Assembly (NCBI RefSeq): GCF_000661915.1
Contig: NZ_CP007509.1
Span: forward strand, 4,167,501 to 4,231,500
Source: Stutzerimonas decontaminans
Lineage (GTDB): Bacteria > Pseudomonadota > Gammaproteobacteria > Pseudomonadales > Pseudomonadaceae
Direction: 5' to 3'
Length of the DNA: 64,000 nt
The position numbers were made by a program, and so were the translations under genes. The notes beneath the pieces were generated by a model that was not told the origin of the DNA, did not search any database, and saw only the letters and a program-made list of their open reading frames with translations. Of the stretch, positions 44,238-54,080 are shown piece by piece; the stretch's first letter is position 1, and every line of letters starts with the position of its first letter.

Positions 44238-45844
44238 AGCTGTTCGCCGCCGCACGCCGCCTGTTTCGCATCCTGCTGGTGGTGATCCGCTACCGCCTCG
44301 ATGACATCATTCTCGACCTGCCGATGCCCTGGTGGCTACGTGGCACCAGCTACCTGCTGCCCTGGCGCTGGATTCCGCGGCGACGCAGCGAGCTGTCACG
44401 TGGCGCGCGCCTGCGCCTGGCGCTGGAGGGACTGGGGCCGATCTTCATCAAGTTCGGGCAGATCCTTTCCACCCGTCGCGACCTGCTGCCGCCGGATATC
44501 GCCGAAGAGCTGGCGATGTTGCAGGACCGCGTGCCGCCCTTCGATTCAGCGGTCGCCACGGCATTGATCGAGCGCCAGCTGGGCGCTCCGGTAAGCAAAA
44601 TCTTCGCTCGCTTCGACAGCAAGCCGCTGGCGTCCGCTTCGGTAGCTCAGGTGCACGCGGCCAAGCTGCGTTCCGGCGAGGAAGTGGTGGTCAAGGTGGT
44701 GCGCCCGAATCTTCGACCGATCATCAGCCAGGACCTGGCCTGGCTGTTCATGCTGGCCAACAGCGCCGAGCGCATATCCATCGACGCGCGCCGTCTGCAT
44801 CTGGTGGAAGTGGTCGACGACTACGCCAAGACCATCTACGACGAGCTCGACCTGCTGCGCGAAGCCGCCAACGCCAGCCAGCTCAAGCGCAATTTCGAAG
44901 GCTCGCCGCTGCTCTACGTGCCGCAGGTCTACTGGGACTATTGCCGCCCGCAGGTGCTGGTGATGGAGCGCATTTACGGCGTCCCGGTGACCGACATGGC
45001 CGGGCTGGCACGGCAGAACACCGACATGCGCCAGCTTGCCGAGCGCGGCGTGGAGATCTTCTTCACCCAGGTGTTTCGCGACAGCTTCTTCCATGCCGAC
45101 ATGCACCCCGGCAATATCTTCGTCAGCACCCACCAGCCCTGGAGCCCGCAATACATCGCGGTGGATTTCGGCATCGTCGGCAGCCTGACGCCGGAAGATC
45201 AGGATTACCTGGCGCGCAACCTGATGGCGTTCTTCAAGCGCGACTACCGCAAGGTGGCGCAGCTGCACATTGATTCGGGCTGGGTGCCGGCGGAAACCAA
45301 GGTCAACGAGTTCGAAGCTGCGATCCGCACCGTCTGTGAGCCGATCTTCGAGAAACCGCTGAAGGACATCTCCTTTGGCCAGCTGCTGGTGCGTCTGTTC
45401 CAGGTGGCGCGGCGCTTCAACATGGAAGTGCAGCCGCAACTGGTGCTGCTGCAAAAGACGCTGCTCAACATCGAAGGTCTCGGCCGCGAGCTGTACCCGG
45501 ATCTCGACCTCTGGAGCACCGGTCAGCCTTATCTCGAGCGCTGGATGCGCGAGCGCATGAGTCCCAAGCAGCTGGTCAAGAACGTACATGCGCAGATCGA
45601 GCAGCTGCCGCACTTGGCGCACATGACCCGCGAGCTGCTCGAGCGCATGGCGCATCCGCATGCGAACAACCCGCCGCCACCCTGGCGCGAGCGTCACCAC
45701 GGCTGGCCGCTGCGGCTGACCGGTGCGGTGTTGCTGGGCAGTGGCGCCACGCTGGCAGCCGGCGCCGAGAACCTTGCCGCAATCGCCGCCTGGCCGGCCT
45801 GGGTCATGCTGGTAGCCGGCGTCTTCATAGTGGTGCGCCGATAG
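44234..45844 (+). CDS. ubiB: Ubiquinone biosynthesis kinase-like ATPase UbiB
   Basis: 536 residues. Atypical protein-kinase-like (ABC1/ADCK) family: the KxGQ motif in [17 protein letters not shown], the Ala-rich nucleotide loop [11 protein letters not shown], catalytic [10 protein letters not shown] and VDFGIVGSL. Two C-terminal membrane helices anchor it (about 493–535, [31 protein letters not shown]). It is required for ubiquinone production, probably helping extract lipid intermediates from the membrane. Overlaps ubiJ by 4 bases. Confidence 0.96.
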   Translation: MKLFAAARRLFRILLVVIRYRLDDIILDLPMPWWLRGTSYLLPWRWIPRRRSELSRGARLRLALEGLGPIFIKFGQILSTRRDLLPPDIAEELAMLQDRVPPFDSAVATALIERQLGAPVSKIFARFDSKPLASASVAQVHAAKLRSGEEVVVKVVRPNLRPIISQDLAWLFMLANSAERISIDARRLHLVEVVDDYAKTIYDELDLLREAANASQLKRNFEGSPLLYVPQVYWDYCRPQVLVMERIYGVPVTDMAGLARQNTDMRQLAERGVEIFFTQVFRDSFFHADMHPGNIFVSTHQPWSPQYIAVDFGIVGSLTPEDQDYLARNLMAFFKRDYRKVAQLHIDSGWVPAETKVNEFEAAIRTVCEPIFEKPLKDISFGQLLVRLFQVARRFNMEVQPQLVLLQKTLLNIEGLGRELYPDLDLWSTGQPYLERWMRERMSPKQLVKNVHAQIEQLPHLAHMTRELLERMAHPHANNPPPPWRERHHGWPLRLTGAVLLGSGATLAAGAENLAAIAAWPAWVMLVAGVFIVVRR

Positions 45845-45893
45845 CCATCGCGGGTGCGGGCTGGCACACTTGCCCCATTGAGCGGAGAACCCG

Positions 45894-46289
45894 ATGAACT
45901 GGCTGGACGAAATCAACTGGAACGCCGACGGTCTGGTCCCGGCGATCGCCCAGGACCACAAGACTGGTCGCGTGCTGATGATGGCCTGGATGAACCGCGA
46001 GGCGCTGGCGCTGACCGCGCAGGAAGGCCGCGCCATCTACTGGTCACGCTCACGTGGCAAGCTGTGGCGCAAGGGCGAGGAATCCGGGCATGTACAGAAG
46101 CTGCATGAACTACGCCTGGACTGCGATGCGGACGTGATCATCCTGATGGTCGAGCAGATCGGCGGCATCGCCTGCCATACTGGCCGGGAAAGCTGCTTCT
46201 ATCGCGTGTTCGAAAACGGCGCCTGGAAGGTCGTCGAGCCGGTTCTCAAGGACCCGCACGCCATCTATGCGGAGCACAAGCATGAGTGA
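45894..46289 (+). CDS. hisI: Phosphoribosyl-AMP cyclohydrolase HisI
   Basis: 131 residues. Third step of histidine synthesis: ring opening of phosphoribosyl-[42 protein letters not shown] motif, [15 protein letters not shown] and [12 protein letters not shown] carry the zinc and magnesium ligands. Mono-functional form; the next step is encoded by the overlapping hisE. Placed between ubiB and tat genes as in other pseudomonads. Confidence 0.97.
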   Translation: MNWLDEINWNADGLVPAIAQDHKTGRVLMMAWMNREALALTAQEGRAIYWSRSRGKLWRKGEESGHVQKLHELRLDCDADVIILMVEQIGGIACHTGRESCFYRVFENGAWKVVEPVLKDPHAIYAEHKHE

Positions 46290-46614
46290 CACCCTCACCC
46301 GTCTGGCCGAAGTGCTGGAGGCGCGCAAAGGTGCGGCGCCGGACAGCTCCTATGTTGCCAGCCTGTATCACAAGGGCCTGAACAAGATTCTCGAGAAAGT
46401 CGGTGAGGAGTCGGTGGAAACCATCCTTGCCGCCAAGGACGCCGCCGCCAGTGGCGACGCCAGCGACCTGATCTACGAAACCGCCGATCTGTGGTTCCAC
46501 AGCATGGTCATGCTCGCCGCCCTCGGCCAGCACCCGCAGGCCGTGCTGGACGAACTGGATCGGCGCTTCGGTCTTTCCGGACACGCGGAGAAAGCCGCGC
46601 GTCCGCAATCCTGA
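46282..46614 (+). CDS. hisE: Phosphoribosyl-ATP pyrophosphatase HisE
   Basis: 110 residues from ATG 46282 (GGAG 8 bases upstream, overlapping the hisI stop by 8 bases). Second step of histidine synthesis. An all-helical MazG-like fold with [33 protein letters not shown] and [18 protein letters not shown], whose acidic residues bind magnesium. Translationally coupled to hisI. Confidence 0.96.
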   Translation: MSDTLTRLAEVLEARKGAAPDSSYVASLYHKGLNKILEKVGEESVETILAAKDAAASGDASDLIYETADLWFHSMVMLAALGQHPQAVLDELDRRFGLSGHAEKAARPQS

Positions 46615-46634
46615 TTCACATCGGAGATATCACC

Positions 46635-46865
46635 ATGGGTTTTGGCGGCATCAGCATCTGGCAACTCCTGATCATCCTGCTCATCGTCATCATGTTGTTC
46701 GGCACCAAGCGCCTCAAGGGCCTGGGCTCCGATCTCGGTGATGCGATCAAGGGCTTCCGCAAATCCATGGGCACCGACGAGGAAAAGCCCGGCGTCGAAG
46801 ACAAGCAGAACCACACCATCGATGCGCAGGCGCGCAAGGTCGAAGAACCGACCAAGAAAGACTAG
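46635..46865 (+). CDS. tatA: Sec-independent translocase protein TatA
   Basis: 76 residues from ATG 46635 (GGAG upstream). One N-terminal membrane helix ([22 protein letters not shown]) with the conserved [22 protein letters not shown] amphipathic helix and a charged tail. It forms the pore or membrane-weakening oligomer of the twin-arginine system, exporting folded cofactor proteins. First of tatABC. Confidence 0.96.
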   Translation: MGFGGISIWQLLIILLIVIMLFGTKRLKGLGSDLGDAIKGFRKSMGTDEEKPGVEDKQNHTIDAQARKVEEPTKKD

Positions 46866-46933
46866 TCCCTTGGTTCGATGCGGCCGTGCAGTCGCTGCGC
46901 GGCCGCTCTCTCTATTGATGTGAGCACGTTCTG

Positions 46934-47365
46934 ATGTTCGATATCGGTTTCACCGAACTGCTACTGGTCGGCCTGGTGGCACTGATGGTGCTCGGCCCGG
47001 AACGCTTGCCGGGCGCGGTGCGGACCACCGGCCTATGGGTAGGCAGGCTGAAACGCAGCTTCAGCAATATCAAGGCCGAGGTGGAGCGCGAAATCGGCGC
47101 CGACGAGATCCGCCGTCAGCTGCATAACGAGCGCATCCTCGACCTCGAGCGGGAAATGAAGCAGAGCATCATGCCGTCGGCGCCATCCAGCCCCTCGACC
47201 GCTGCCACGCCGCCACCTGCGGGCAACGCAACCGAGGTCGGCGATACCAGCGCGGCCAGCAGCGCGCCTGACACCAGCAGTACGGTAGCGCCGCCTGCGG
47301 AATCGCCCGCCGCTGGCGCCGAACCCGCCCCCACTCCTCGCCTGGACAGATCACCCGAACCATGA
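46934..47365 (+). CDS. tatB: Sec-independent translocase protein TatB
   Basis: 143 residues: [20 protein letters not shown], then [20 protein letters not shown] amphipathic region and a long Ala/Pro/Ser-rich tail ([17 protein letters not shown]). It forms the twin-arginine receptor complex with TatC. Overlaps tatC by 4 bases. Confidence 0.95.
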   Translation: MFDIGFTELLLVGLVALMVLGPERLPGAVRTTGLWVGRLKRSFSNIKAEVEREIGADEIRRQLHNERILDLEREMKQSIMPSAPSSPSTAATPPPAGNATEVGDTSAASSAPDTSSTVAPPAESPAAGAEPAPTPRLDRSPEP

Positions 47366-48165
47366 GCCAGTCCTCCATCGACGACCAGGAAATGCCGCTG
47401 GTCGCGCATCTGACCGAGCTGCGCAAGCGCCTGCTGCGTTGTGTCGTGGCCATCGCCCTGCTGTTCGGCGGGCTGTTCTACTTTTCGCAGCAGATCTACG
47501 CACTGGTCGCGGCGCCGCTGCGCGCCTATCTGCCCGAAGGCGCGACGATGATCGCCACTGGCGTGGCCTCGCCCTTCTTGACCCCGTTCAAGCTGACGCT
47601 GATGGTCGCGCTGTTCCTGTCGATGCCGGTCATCCTGCATCAGATCTGGGGCTTTATCGCGCCCGGCCTGTACAAGCATGAAAAGCGCATCGCCGTGCCA
47701 TTGCTGGTGTCGAGCATCTTCCTGTTCTACGCCGGCATGGCGTTCGCCTACTTCGTGGTGTTCCCGATCATGTTCGGCTTCTTCGCCAGCGTGACACCGG
47801 AAGGCGTGGCGATGATGACCGACATTGGCCAGTACCTGGACTTCGTCCTCACGCTGTTCTTCGCCTTCGGCGTGGCGTTCGAGATTCCGGTGGCGACGTT
47901 CCTGCTGATCTGGGTCGGCATCGTCGACGTCGCCACCCTGCGCAAGAGTCGCCCGTACGTGATCGTCGGCTGCTTCGCCGTCGGCATGGTGCTGACCCCG
48001 CCCGACGTGTTCTCCCAGGCGCTGCTGGCCGTGCCGATGTGGCTGCTGTTCGAAGCCGGAGTGATCTGCGGCAGCCTGGTGAAGAAGCGCGACCCGCATT
48101 TCCGCGGCGATGCCGAGGGCGAAGCGCCGGACACCGGTGATCAGCCCCCCACCCCACGCCCGTGA
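47362..48165 (+). CDS. tatC: Sec-independent translocase protein TatC
   Basis: 267 residues with six membrane helices and conserved cytoplasmic motifs ([17 protein letters not shown] at the N-terminus, [20 protein letters not shown], then [12 protein letters not shown]). TatC recognises twin-arginine signal peptides. The stop codon overlaps the GTG of rsmE, suggesting co-transcription. Confidence 0.97.
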   Translation: MSQSSIDDQEMPLVAHLTELRKRLLRCVVAIALLFGGLFYFSQQIYALVAAPLRAYLPEGATMIATGVASPFLTPFKLTLMVALFLSMPVILHQIWGFIAPGLYKHEKRIAVPLLVSSIFLFYAGMAFAYFVVFPIMFGFFASVTPEGVAMMTDIGQYLDFVLTLFFAFGVAFEIPVATFLLIWVGIVDVATLRKSRPYVIVGCFAVGMVLTPPDVFSQALLAVPMWLLFEAGVICGSLVKKRDPHFRGDAEGEAPDTGDQPPTPRP

Positions 48166-48869
48166 ACCTGCTGCTGCTCGATCAGGCGGACTTTGTCGCC
48201 GACGACCGCGTGCTGTTGCGTGATCGTCGCCTGACGCACCTGCAACAGGTGCATCGTGCCGAGGTCGGCGAAAGCCTCAAGGTCGGCCTGGTCGGCGGCA
48301 AGATGGGCAATGGCCGTCTGCTGCGTCTGGATGCCGGCGAGGCGGAGCTGCAGGTCAGCTTCGACCAACCACCCCCGGCCAAGCTGCCGGTGACGCTGCT
48401 GCTGGCGCTACCGCGACCGAAAATGCTCCGCCGCGTGCTGCAGACCGTCGCAACCATGGGCGTGCCGCGGCTGGTGCTGCTGAACAGTTATCGGGTGGAG
48501 AAAAGCTTCTGGCAGACACCCTTCCTTGAACCAGCCGCGATCCATGAACAGCTGATTCTCGGGCTGGAGCAGGCCCGCGATACCGTGCTGCCGGAAGTCA
48601 TCATCGAAAAGCGCTTCAAGCCCTTCGTCGAGGATCGCCTACCGCAACTCAGCGCGGGCACCCTGGGCCTGGTCGGTCATCCCGGCGACTATCCGCACTG
48701 TCCACGCGCTGTCGTTGGGCCTGTCACCCTTGCGATCGGCCCGGAAGGCGGCTGGATTCCCTACGAGGTGGAAAAGCTCGCCGCCGCGGGTCTGCAGCCG
48801 GTACAGCTGGGCGAGCGCATCCTGCGCGTCGAGACTGCAGTCAGCGCGCTGCTGGCCAGGCTGTTCTAA
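48162..48869 (+). CDS. rsmE: 16S rRNA m3U1498 methyltransferase RsmE
   Basis: 235 residues from GTG 48162, overlapping the tatC stop. N-terminal PUA-like domain ([20 protein letters not shown]) and a C-terminal SPOUT knot domain ([57 protein letters not shown]). It methylates uridine 1498 of 16S rRNA in the assembled 30S subunit. Length and motifs are normal. Confidence 0.95.
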   Translation: MNLLLLDQADFVADDRVLLRDRRLTHLQQVHRAEVGESLKVGLVGGKMGNGRLLRLDAGEAELQVSFDQPPPAKLPVTLLLALPRPKMLRRVLQTVATMGVPRLVLLNSYRVEKSFWQTPFLEPAAIHEQLILGLEQARDTVLPEVIIEKRFKPFVEDRLPQLSAGTLGLVGHPGDYPHCPRAVVGPVTLAIGPEGGWIPYEVEKLAAAGLQPVQLGERILRVETAVSALLARLF

Positions 48870-49032
48870 ACCCCGCAGCTAGCGCAGCCGTTCGCCGGGC
48901 TGATGAGCGCGCCCGATGAACGTAACGCACCCACCCGGTGCAAGGGAGTCAGAGGCTAAGACTGCTCATGGTTCCGTGCGACACGCGCGGCACCCGACAT
49001 ATGCCCTAATCCAATAAAGAGCCGTTCTAGCC

Positions 49033-49452
49033 ATGCGACCACTGACCATCGACATGCACCGTCTGGAGTACGCTCTGGATGGACGCGACAGCGCCGAATA
49101 CTACCTGGACCTGGAAAACGGTGAGATCCGTGCCGTGTTCCCGAGCGAGCCCGCCCCCGGTGTCATGGAGAAATACGACGTACAGCAGGACCGCTATCTG
49201 CACATCGAGCCGCTGGAGCTGGCGCAATCAATCGCCATGCGTGAAGCCTTCCTGTTCACCCAGCACGACCCCATCGCCCACGCGGTGCTGAGCAATGCGC
49301 TGAAGGGCCGCAAGCCGCTGCGCACATTCGACTTCAAATTGGAGGACTTTCCCGAGGTCAGGGAGGCCTGGCTGCGCTACCAGACCGTCCAGCTACGCGA
49401 ATACGCGATGACCTGGTTGCGCGACAACGACCTGGAGCCAGTGCGCCACTGA
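49033..49452 (+). CDS. UPF0158 family protein
   Basis: 139 residues: a conserved small domain beginning LTIDMHRLEYALDGRDSAEY, then YLDLENGEIRAVFP, YDVQQDRYLHIEPLELAQS and LRTFDFKLEDFPEVREAWLRY. The family is widespread in proteobacteria, cytoplasmic and uncharacterised. It converges on dtd with only 9 bases between stops. Confidence 0.85.
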   Translation: MRPLTIDMHRLEYALDGRDSAEYYLDLENGEIRAVFPSEPAPGVMEKYDVQQDRYLHIEPLELAQSIAMREAFLFTQHDPIAHAVLSNALKGRKPLRTFDFKLEDFPEVREAWLRYQTVQLREYAMTWLRDNDLEPVRH

Positions 49453-49461
49453 CGTTGCACC

Positions 49462-49899
49462 TCAGCTTTCCAGGAGAAAGGTCACAGGACCGTCGTTGAC
49501 CAGATGCACCTGCATGTCGGCGCCGAAACGCCCGCATGCCACCTGAGGGTGCTGGGCGCGCGCTTGCGCCAGCAGATAGTCATACAACGCTTCGCCCTGC
49601 GAAGGTGGCGCCGCGCTGGAAAAACTCGGCCGCAGACCGCTGCGGGTATCGGCCGCCAGGGTGAACTGGGAAACCAGCAGCAGGCCGCCGCCGGTATCCT
49701 TCAGCGAAAGATTCATCTTGCCCTGATCGTCGCTGAAGACACGATAACTGAGCAACTTGTGCAGCAGCTTGTCTGCCCGCGCGTGGTCGTCTTCGCGCTC
49801 GACACCTACCAGTACGAGCAACCCCTGGTCGATGGACCCGACGACCTCCCCCGCTACCTCGACGCGCGCCTGGCGCACGCGCTGTATCAGCCCCTTCAT
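49462..49899 (-). CDS. dtd: D-aminoacyl-tRNA deacylase Dtd
   Basis: 145 residues from ATG 49899, overlapping the pip stop (ATGA). It hydrolyses D-aminoacyl-tRNAs in the cytoplasm. [20 protein letters not shown], the active-site [17 protein letters not shown] and the Gly-cisPro-type end [14 protein letters not shown] are characteristic. Second gene of the pip–dtd pair, a conserved arrangement in pseudomonads. Confidence 0.96.
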   Translation of the reverse strand: MKGLIQRVRQARVEVAGEVVGSIDQGLLVLVGVEREDDHARADKLLHKLLSYRVFSDDQGKMNLSLKDTGGGLLLVSQFTLAADTRSGLRPSFSSAAPPSQGEALYDYLLAQARAQHPQVACGRFGADMQVHLVNDGPVTFLLES

Positions 49900-50870
49900 T
49901 CGGCATCCGCCGGCGGCAGATCGAGCAGGCGATGGGCGATCTCGCCGGTGGCGCGTACCAGGGCATCGGTAATGCCCTGCTCCGCCGCCGAGTGCCCGGC
50001 ATCGCGGATGATCTGCAACTCGCTGTTCGGCCACGCCTGATGCAATGCCCAGGCATTGTCCAGCGGGCAGATCGCATCGTAGCGGCCATGCACGATGATG
50101 CCCGGCAGGTGGGCGATCTTCGGCATGTCGCGCAAGAGCTGATCTGGCTCGAGAAACGCCTGATTGACGAAGTAGTGACATTCGATGCGAGCCATCGACA
50201 GCGCCCGGTGAGTATCGGAGAAACGTTCGACGACGTGGCTGTTCGGCCGCAGCGTCGCGGTGCGCCCTTCCCAGCAGGACCAGGCCTTGGCGGCGTGCAT
50301 CTGAGCGATCTGGTCGGGTCCGGTGAGGCGCCGATAGAACGCCTGCATCAGATCGTCACGCTCCTCCGGCGGAATCGGCGCGAGAAAGTCCTGCCAGTAA
50401 TCTGGGAAGAGCCGGCTGGCGCCTTCCTGATAGAACCAGGCGAGGTCCTGCGGGCGACAGAGGAAGATGCCGCGCAGGATCAAGGCGTGCACGTGTTCGG
50501 GATAGGCCTGCGCATAGGCCAGCGAGAGCGTCGAGCCCCAGGAACCACCGAACAGGACCCACTTGTCGATGCCCAGATGCTCGCGGATACGCTGCATGTC
50601 GGCGAGCAGATGCGCAGTGGTGTTATTTTCCAGACTGGCATGGGGCGTCGAACGTCCGCAGCCACGCTGATCGAAGGTGATGATGCGGTACAGGGTCGGA
50701 TCGAAGAAGCGCCGGCTGAGGGCATCGCAGCCGCCGCCGGGACCGCCGTGGACGAACAGCACGGGCAGACCATCCGGCGACCCACTCTCGTCGACATAGA
50801 GCACATGCGGTTCTTCCACCGCCAGCTCGTGCCGGGCGTAGGGTTTGATCTCCGGATACAAGGTCTGCAT
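49896..50870 (-). CDS. pip: Proline iminopeptidase
   Basis: 324 residues from ATG 50870 (AGGAG upstream). Alpha/beta hydrolase of peptidase family S33 that removes N-terminal proline. HGGPGGGCD oxyanion loop, [12 protein letters not shown], the nucleophile elbow [15 protein letters not shown], acid in GRYDAICP and the histidine in [10 protein letters not shown]. No signal peptide: cytoplasmic. Operon with dtd. Confidence 0.95.
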   Translation of the reverse strand: MQTLYPEIKPYARHELAVEEPHVLYVDESGSPDGLPVLFVHGGPGGGCDALSRRFFDPTLYRIITFDQRGCGRSTPHASLENNTTAHLLADMQRIREHLGIDKWVLFGGSWGSTLSLAYAQAYPEHVHALILRGIFLCRPQDLAWFYQEGASRLFPDYWQDFLAPIPPEERDDLMQAFYRRLTGPDQIAQMHAAKAWSCWEGRTATLRPNSHVVERFSDTHRALSMARIECHYFVNQAFLEPDQLLRDMPKIAHLPGIIVHGRYDAICPLDNAWALHQAWPNSELQIIRDAGHSAAEQGITDALVRATGEIAHRLLDLPPADAE

Positions 50871-50948
50871 GGCACACTCCTGATCTGCGGCGGGCCGGCC
50901 GGCCCCCATGACGTTAGCGGCATCATAACGAGGTTCACGGAGTTGAGC

Positions 50949-51374
50949 ATGTCAGCATGGAAAATAGCGGCACTGGCGCTACTGATGACCCTGGTCGGCT
51001 GCGGCCGCGACGACCCGGAAACGGCGCTGCAGCAGGCCGCCGAGCAACTGCAGACGACCCTGGAGAACAAGCAGGTAGGCGACCTGATGGAACTGTTGCA
51101 CGCCGATTTTCAGGCTCAGCGGCAGTACGATCGTGAATGGGCGCGGCGCACGGCGACGCTGATGTTCCTGCGTCATCGCAATGTCCGGGTAATCGCGCTC
51201 AGTCAGCGCAGCTGGATCGAGCCGACCTATCCCGATCGCGGCCATACCGAAGCACAGGTAACGCTCGCCGGCGCCGAGTCGTTACTACCGCAGCAAGCGG
51301 GGCATTATCAGATCAGGCTCGAGTGGCGTCAGGAGCAGGGCGAATGGCTGCTGGCGCGTCTGGAGTGGGAGTGA
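50949..51374 (+). CDS. Putative lipoprotein, unknown function
   Basis: 141 residues with a lipoprotein signal MSAWKIAALALLMTLVGC (lipobox LVGC). The mature domain, roughly 120 residues, has an NTF2-like pattern: a helix ALQQAAEQLQTTLENKQVGD, LMELLHADF, then alternating strands ending YQIRLEWRQEQGEWLLARLE. The fold is inferred from pattern only. Divergent from pip, convergent with the lipocalin gene. Confidence 0.7.
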   Translation: MSAWKIAALALLMTLVGCGRDDPETALQQAAEQLQTTLENKQVGDLMELLHADFQAQRQYDREWARRTATLMFLRHRNVRVIALSQRSWIEPTYPDRGHTEAQVTLAGAESLLPQQAGHYQIRLEWRQEQGEWLLARLEWE

Positions 51375-51386
51375 AAGGACCGATGT

Positions 51387-51923
51387 TCACTGCCGCCAGA
51401 TCAGTGCACTGGTGTCATAACCGCGCCGCTCGGCCTCGGAGAGCAGACGCGCGCGAGTCGCCTGATCGACTTCGGTGTCCCGTGCCAGTAGCCAGAGGTA
51501 CTTGCGATCCGGGCTGCCGACCAACGCGGTGCTATAGCCCTCGTCCAGATAGAGTACCCAGTAGTGGCCCTTGGTCAGATCGGGAAAGAGCCGGCTGAAC
51601 CAGTTGTCGAAGCGCACCCAGAGCCGATCGGTACTGCCGGCTTCCTGCGGCACCGCTTCGCCTTTGGCCTCCTGCCAGTCGCCATCTTCGGTTTCGCAAC
51701 GATTGGTCACCGCCACGCTGCCCTCGGACTGCAACTGGTAATACGCTTCGGAGCGTATGCAATCGCGCTGAAAGAACATCGGCAAGCGTGCCAGTTCGTA
51801 CCAGGTTCCCTGATAGCGCTGAAGGTCGACCTCGCCCACCGTCTCAGGGGGCTGCTCGCGTCCGCCACCTACGCATCCGCTCAACAGCATCAGGCACAGC
51901 AGGGCAACGACACTCGCACGCAT
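51387..51923 (-). CDS. Bacterial lipocalin (Blc-like) lipoprotein
   Basis: 178 residues from ATG 51923 (AGGAG 7 bases upstream). Signal MRASVVALLCLMLLSGC with lipobox LSGC, then the lipocalin signature GTWYELARLPMFFQ, YYQLQSEGSVAVTNRC and the second motif HYWVLYLDEGYSTALVGSPD. It would be anchored to the outer membrane and bind lysophospholipids or fatty acids, as E. coli Blc does. Confidence 0.9.
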   Translation of the reverse strand: MRASVVALLCLMLLSGCVGGGREQPPETVGEVDLQRYQGTWYELARLPMFFQRDCIRSEAYYQLQSEGSVAVTNRCETEDGDWQEAKGEAVPQEAGSTDRLWVRFDNWFSRLFPDLTKGHYWVLYLDEGYSTALVGSPDRKYLWLLARDTEVDQATRARLLSEAERRGYDTSALIWRQ

Positions 51924-51950
51924 GAGATCTCTCCTGAGTTGCAACAGCGA

Positions 51951-52205
51951 CTATTTCAGCCCCTTGCCGGAAAACATCATCACCTTGTCACCGGCGAACT
52001 GGACGCTGATGAAGCGATCCTTTTCGCCCCAGGTGCAGCTGGACATACCCAGCGCGCCCGCGCACTCGGCGGGTTTACCAAGCAGTTTCTCCACCTCCAC
52101 CCGCTCCATGCCTGGCTTGAGCTTGGCAAAGTTCTCCTGGGTGATCGGGCTGCAGGCAGCCAGTAACACAGCGCAGGCAATCAGCAATGGGGTACGCAAT
52201 GGCAT
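51951..52205 (-). CDS. Small BamE/SmpA-like lipoprotein
   Basis: 84 residues from ATG 52205 (AGGAG upstream). Lipoprotein signal MPLRTPLLIACAVLLAAC, then FAKLKPGMERVEVEKLLGKP, the classic SmpA/OmlA-type start. A cysteine pair (ECAGALGMSSC) and short strands follow. It is shorter than BamE itself. Function unknown; probably a periplasmic lipoprotein of the outer-membrane envelope. Starts 28 bases from the end of the DUF924 gene's neighbourhood on the same strand. Confidence 0.75.
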   Translation of the reverse strand: MPLRTPLLIACAVLLAACSPITQENFAKLKPGMERVEVEKLLGKPAECAGALGMSSCTWGEKDRFISVQFAGDKVMMFSGKGLK

Positions 52206-52281
52206 ATCGAGCTCCTTGCTTGTTCTAAGGTTCAATGTCCCGCAAACACGCCGCGGGGCGTTGCCTGAGTAGTAGCCGACC

Positions 52282-52884
52282 TCAGAAGGACGAGCCCGGC
52301 TGTTCCAGAAATAACTGCTCGGTGTCGCTGGTTTCACGACCGAGAATGGCGTTGCGATGGGGGAAGCGGCCGAAGCGTGAGATCACCTCACGGTGGCGCT
52401 CGGCATAGTCGAGGAAGTCGACGAACAGCGCCTGTTCATGCTCGTCGGCAATATCACGCAGAGCACTGAAGTGCGAGACGGCAAGATCCTGCGCTGCCAG
52501 GTTCTCCGTGTGCTCCAGGACCAGGTAGATGAACACGCGCTGGATCGGCGCCAGCAGCATGTCGCCGCCATGCGCCAGGCCGTCGCGGACGAGATGTTGC
52601 GCGCGCTCGTCGCCGGCGAACGCCCGTGGTGTGTTGCGATGGATCATGCGCGGCAGCTGATCGAGCAGCAGCACCAGGGCCAGCCAGCCCTCGGGCAACT
52701 CCGCCCAATCCTGCAGCTCGCCGTTCAGTGCCTGCTCGACCAGCGCACCGAAGCGCTGGCGCGCCTCGTCGTCCTGTTCTGCGCGGTAACCGAACCAGAG
52801 CCGCTGCTTTTCAGCCGCGATCTCGCTGGCGCTGGTGCCCTGGCCAAACCACCAGTGGAGCAAGTCCTGCCAGGGCGCCTGCAT
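52282..52884 (-). CDS. DUF924 family protein
   Basis: 200 residues, helical, of the DUF924 (TPR-like) family: DLLHWWFGQGTSASEI, KQRLWFGYRAEQDDEAR, LVLLLDQLPRMIHRNTPRAF, and FPHRNAILGRETSDTEQLFL at the end. Cytoplasmic; uncharacterised biochemically. Located 3 bases after fbp on the same strand, thus likely co-transcribed with it. Confidence 0.88.
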   Translation of the reverse strand: MQAPWQDLLHWWFGQGTSASEIAAEKQRLWFGYRAEQDDEARQRFGALVEQALNGELQDWAELPEGWLALVLLLDQLPRMIHRNTPRAFAGDERAQHLVRDGLAHGGDMLLAPIQRVFIYLVLEHTENLAAQDLAVSHFSALRDIADEHEQALFVDFLDYAERHREVISRFGRFPHRNAILGRETSDTEQLFLEQPGSSF

Positions 52885-52887
52885 CGG

Positions 52888-53898
52888 TCAGCCCTTGTGG
52901 TAGCCGGTGACGCGTTCGACTTCTTCCTTCGAGCCGAGGAATACCGGCACGCGCTGGTGCAGGGACTCCGGCTGGATCTCCAGAATGCGCTGCGTACCGT
53001 TGGTGGCGGCACCGCCGGCCTGCTCGACGATCATCGCCATCGGGTTGGCTTCGTACATCAGGCGCAGCTTGCCCGCCATCGATGGGTCGCGGTTGTCACG
53101 CGGGTACATGAACAGGCCACCACGGGTGAGGATGCGATGCACGTCGGCCACCATCGAGGCGATCCAGCGCATGTTGTAGTTCTTGCCCAGCGGGCCTTCC
53201 TTGCCGGCCAGCAGCTCGCCGACATAACGCTGCACCGGCTCTTCCCAGTGGCGCTGGTTGGACATGTTGATGGCGAACTCGGCGGTGCTCTGCGGAACGC
53301 TGAGGTTTTCATGGGTCAGCACGAAGCTGCCCAGCTCGCGATCCAGCGTGAAGCCCATCACGCCATGGCCGAGCGTCAGAATCAGCATGGTCTGCGGGCC
53401 GTAGATAGCGTAGCCGGCGGCAACCTGCTTGGTCCCCGGCTGCAGGAAGGCTTCCTCGCCGAGCGCGTCGTTCTGACTGAAACAGGCATCCGGGCAGCGC
53501 AGCACGGAGAAGATGGTGCCGACCGAGACGTTGACGTCGATATTGCTCGAGCCGTCCAGCGGGTCGAAGACCAGCAGGTAAGCGCCTTTGGGGTATTTGC
53601 CGGGAATCTGGTAGGCGTTGTCCATTTCCTCGGAAGCCATGCCGGCCAGGTGACCGCCCCACTCGTTGGCCTCCAGCAGGATTTCGTTGGAGAGCACGTC
53701 GAGCTTCTTCTGCACTTCGCCCTGGATGTTCTCGCTGTCGGCGCTGCCGAGTACGCCGCCGAGGGCGCCCTTGGAGACCGCGTGGCTGATTTCCTTGCAC
53801 GCTCGTGCCACGACCTCAATGAGAAAGCGCAGATCAGCAGGGGTGTTGTTACTGCGAGTCTGCTCGATGAGGTAGCGACTGAGGGTTACGCGTGACAT
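52888..53898 (-). CDS. fbp: Fructose-1,6-bisphosphatase, class I
   Basis: 336 residues. Gluconeogenic enzyme removing the 1-phosphate from fructose 1,6-bisphosphate, magnesium dependent. The metal site is in [20 protein letters not shown], the substrate region in [23 protein letters not shown], and the family signature in [19 protein letters not shown]. Length is standard. First gene of fbp–DUF924. Confidence 0.97.
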   Translation of the reverse strand: MSRVTLSRYLIEQTRSNNTPADLRFLIEVVARACKEISHAVSKGALGGVLGSADSENIQGEVQKKLDVLSNEILLEANEWGGHLAGMASEEMDNAYQIPGKYPKGAYLLVFDPLDGSSNIDVNVSVGTIFSVLRCPDACFSQNDALGEEAFLQPGTKQVAAGYAIYGPQTMLILTLGHGVMGFTLDRELGSFVLTHENLSVPQSTAEFAINMSNQRHWEEPVQRYVGELLAGKEGPLGKNYNMRWIASMVADVHRILTRGGLFMYPRDNRDPSMAGKLRLMYEANPMAMIVEQAGGAATNGTQRILEIQPESLHQRVPVFLGSKEEVERVTGYHKG

Positions 53899-54047
53899 GG
53901 AAATGACTCCGGAGGAAGGATAAACCCGCGCAGTTTAGCAGGCCGTAGGAAAACTAACTCCCCTCAGACCGGTCCGCCCCCGGCAGAGTTCAGCGCAGCG
54001 GCGAGCAGATCGCCAGTACGACCAGCGACGCTCACCAGTACGGGACC

Positions 54048-54074
54048 GCCCGCCGGCGGGAAGCACCGGCGGGC
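54048..54074 (-). terminator. Possible hairpin after glgP
   Basis: GCCCGCCGG and CCGGCGGGC flank an A/G-containing loop just at the 3' end of glgP. There is no T run, so termination strength is doubtful. Confidence 0.35.
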
Positions 54075-54080
54075 CTGCGC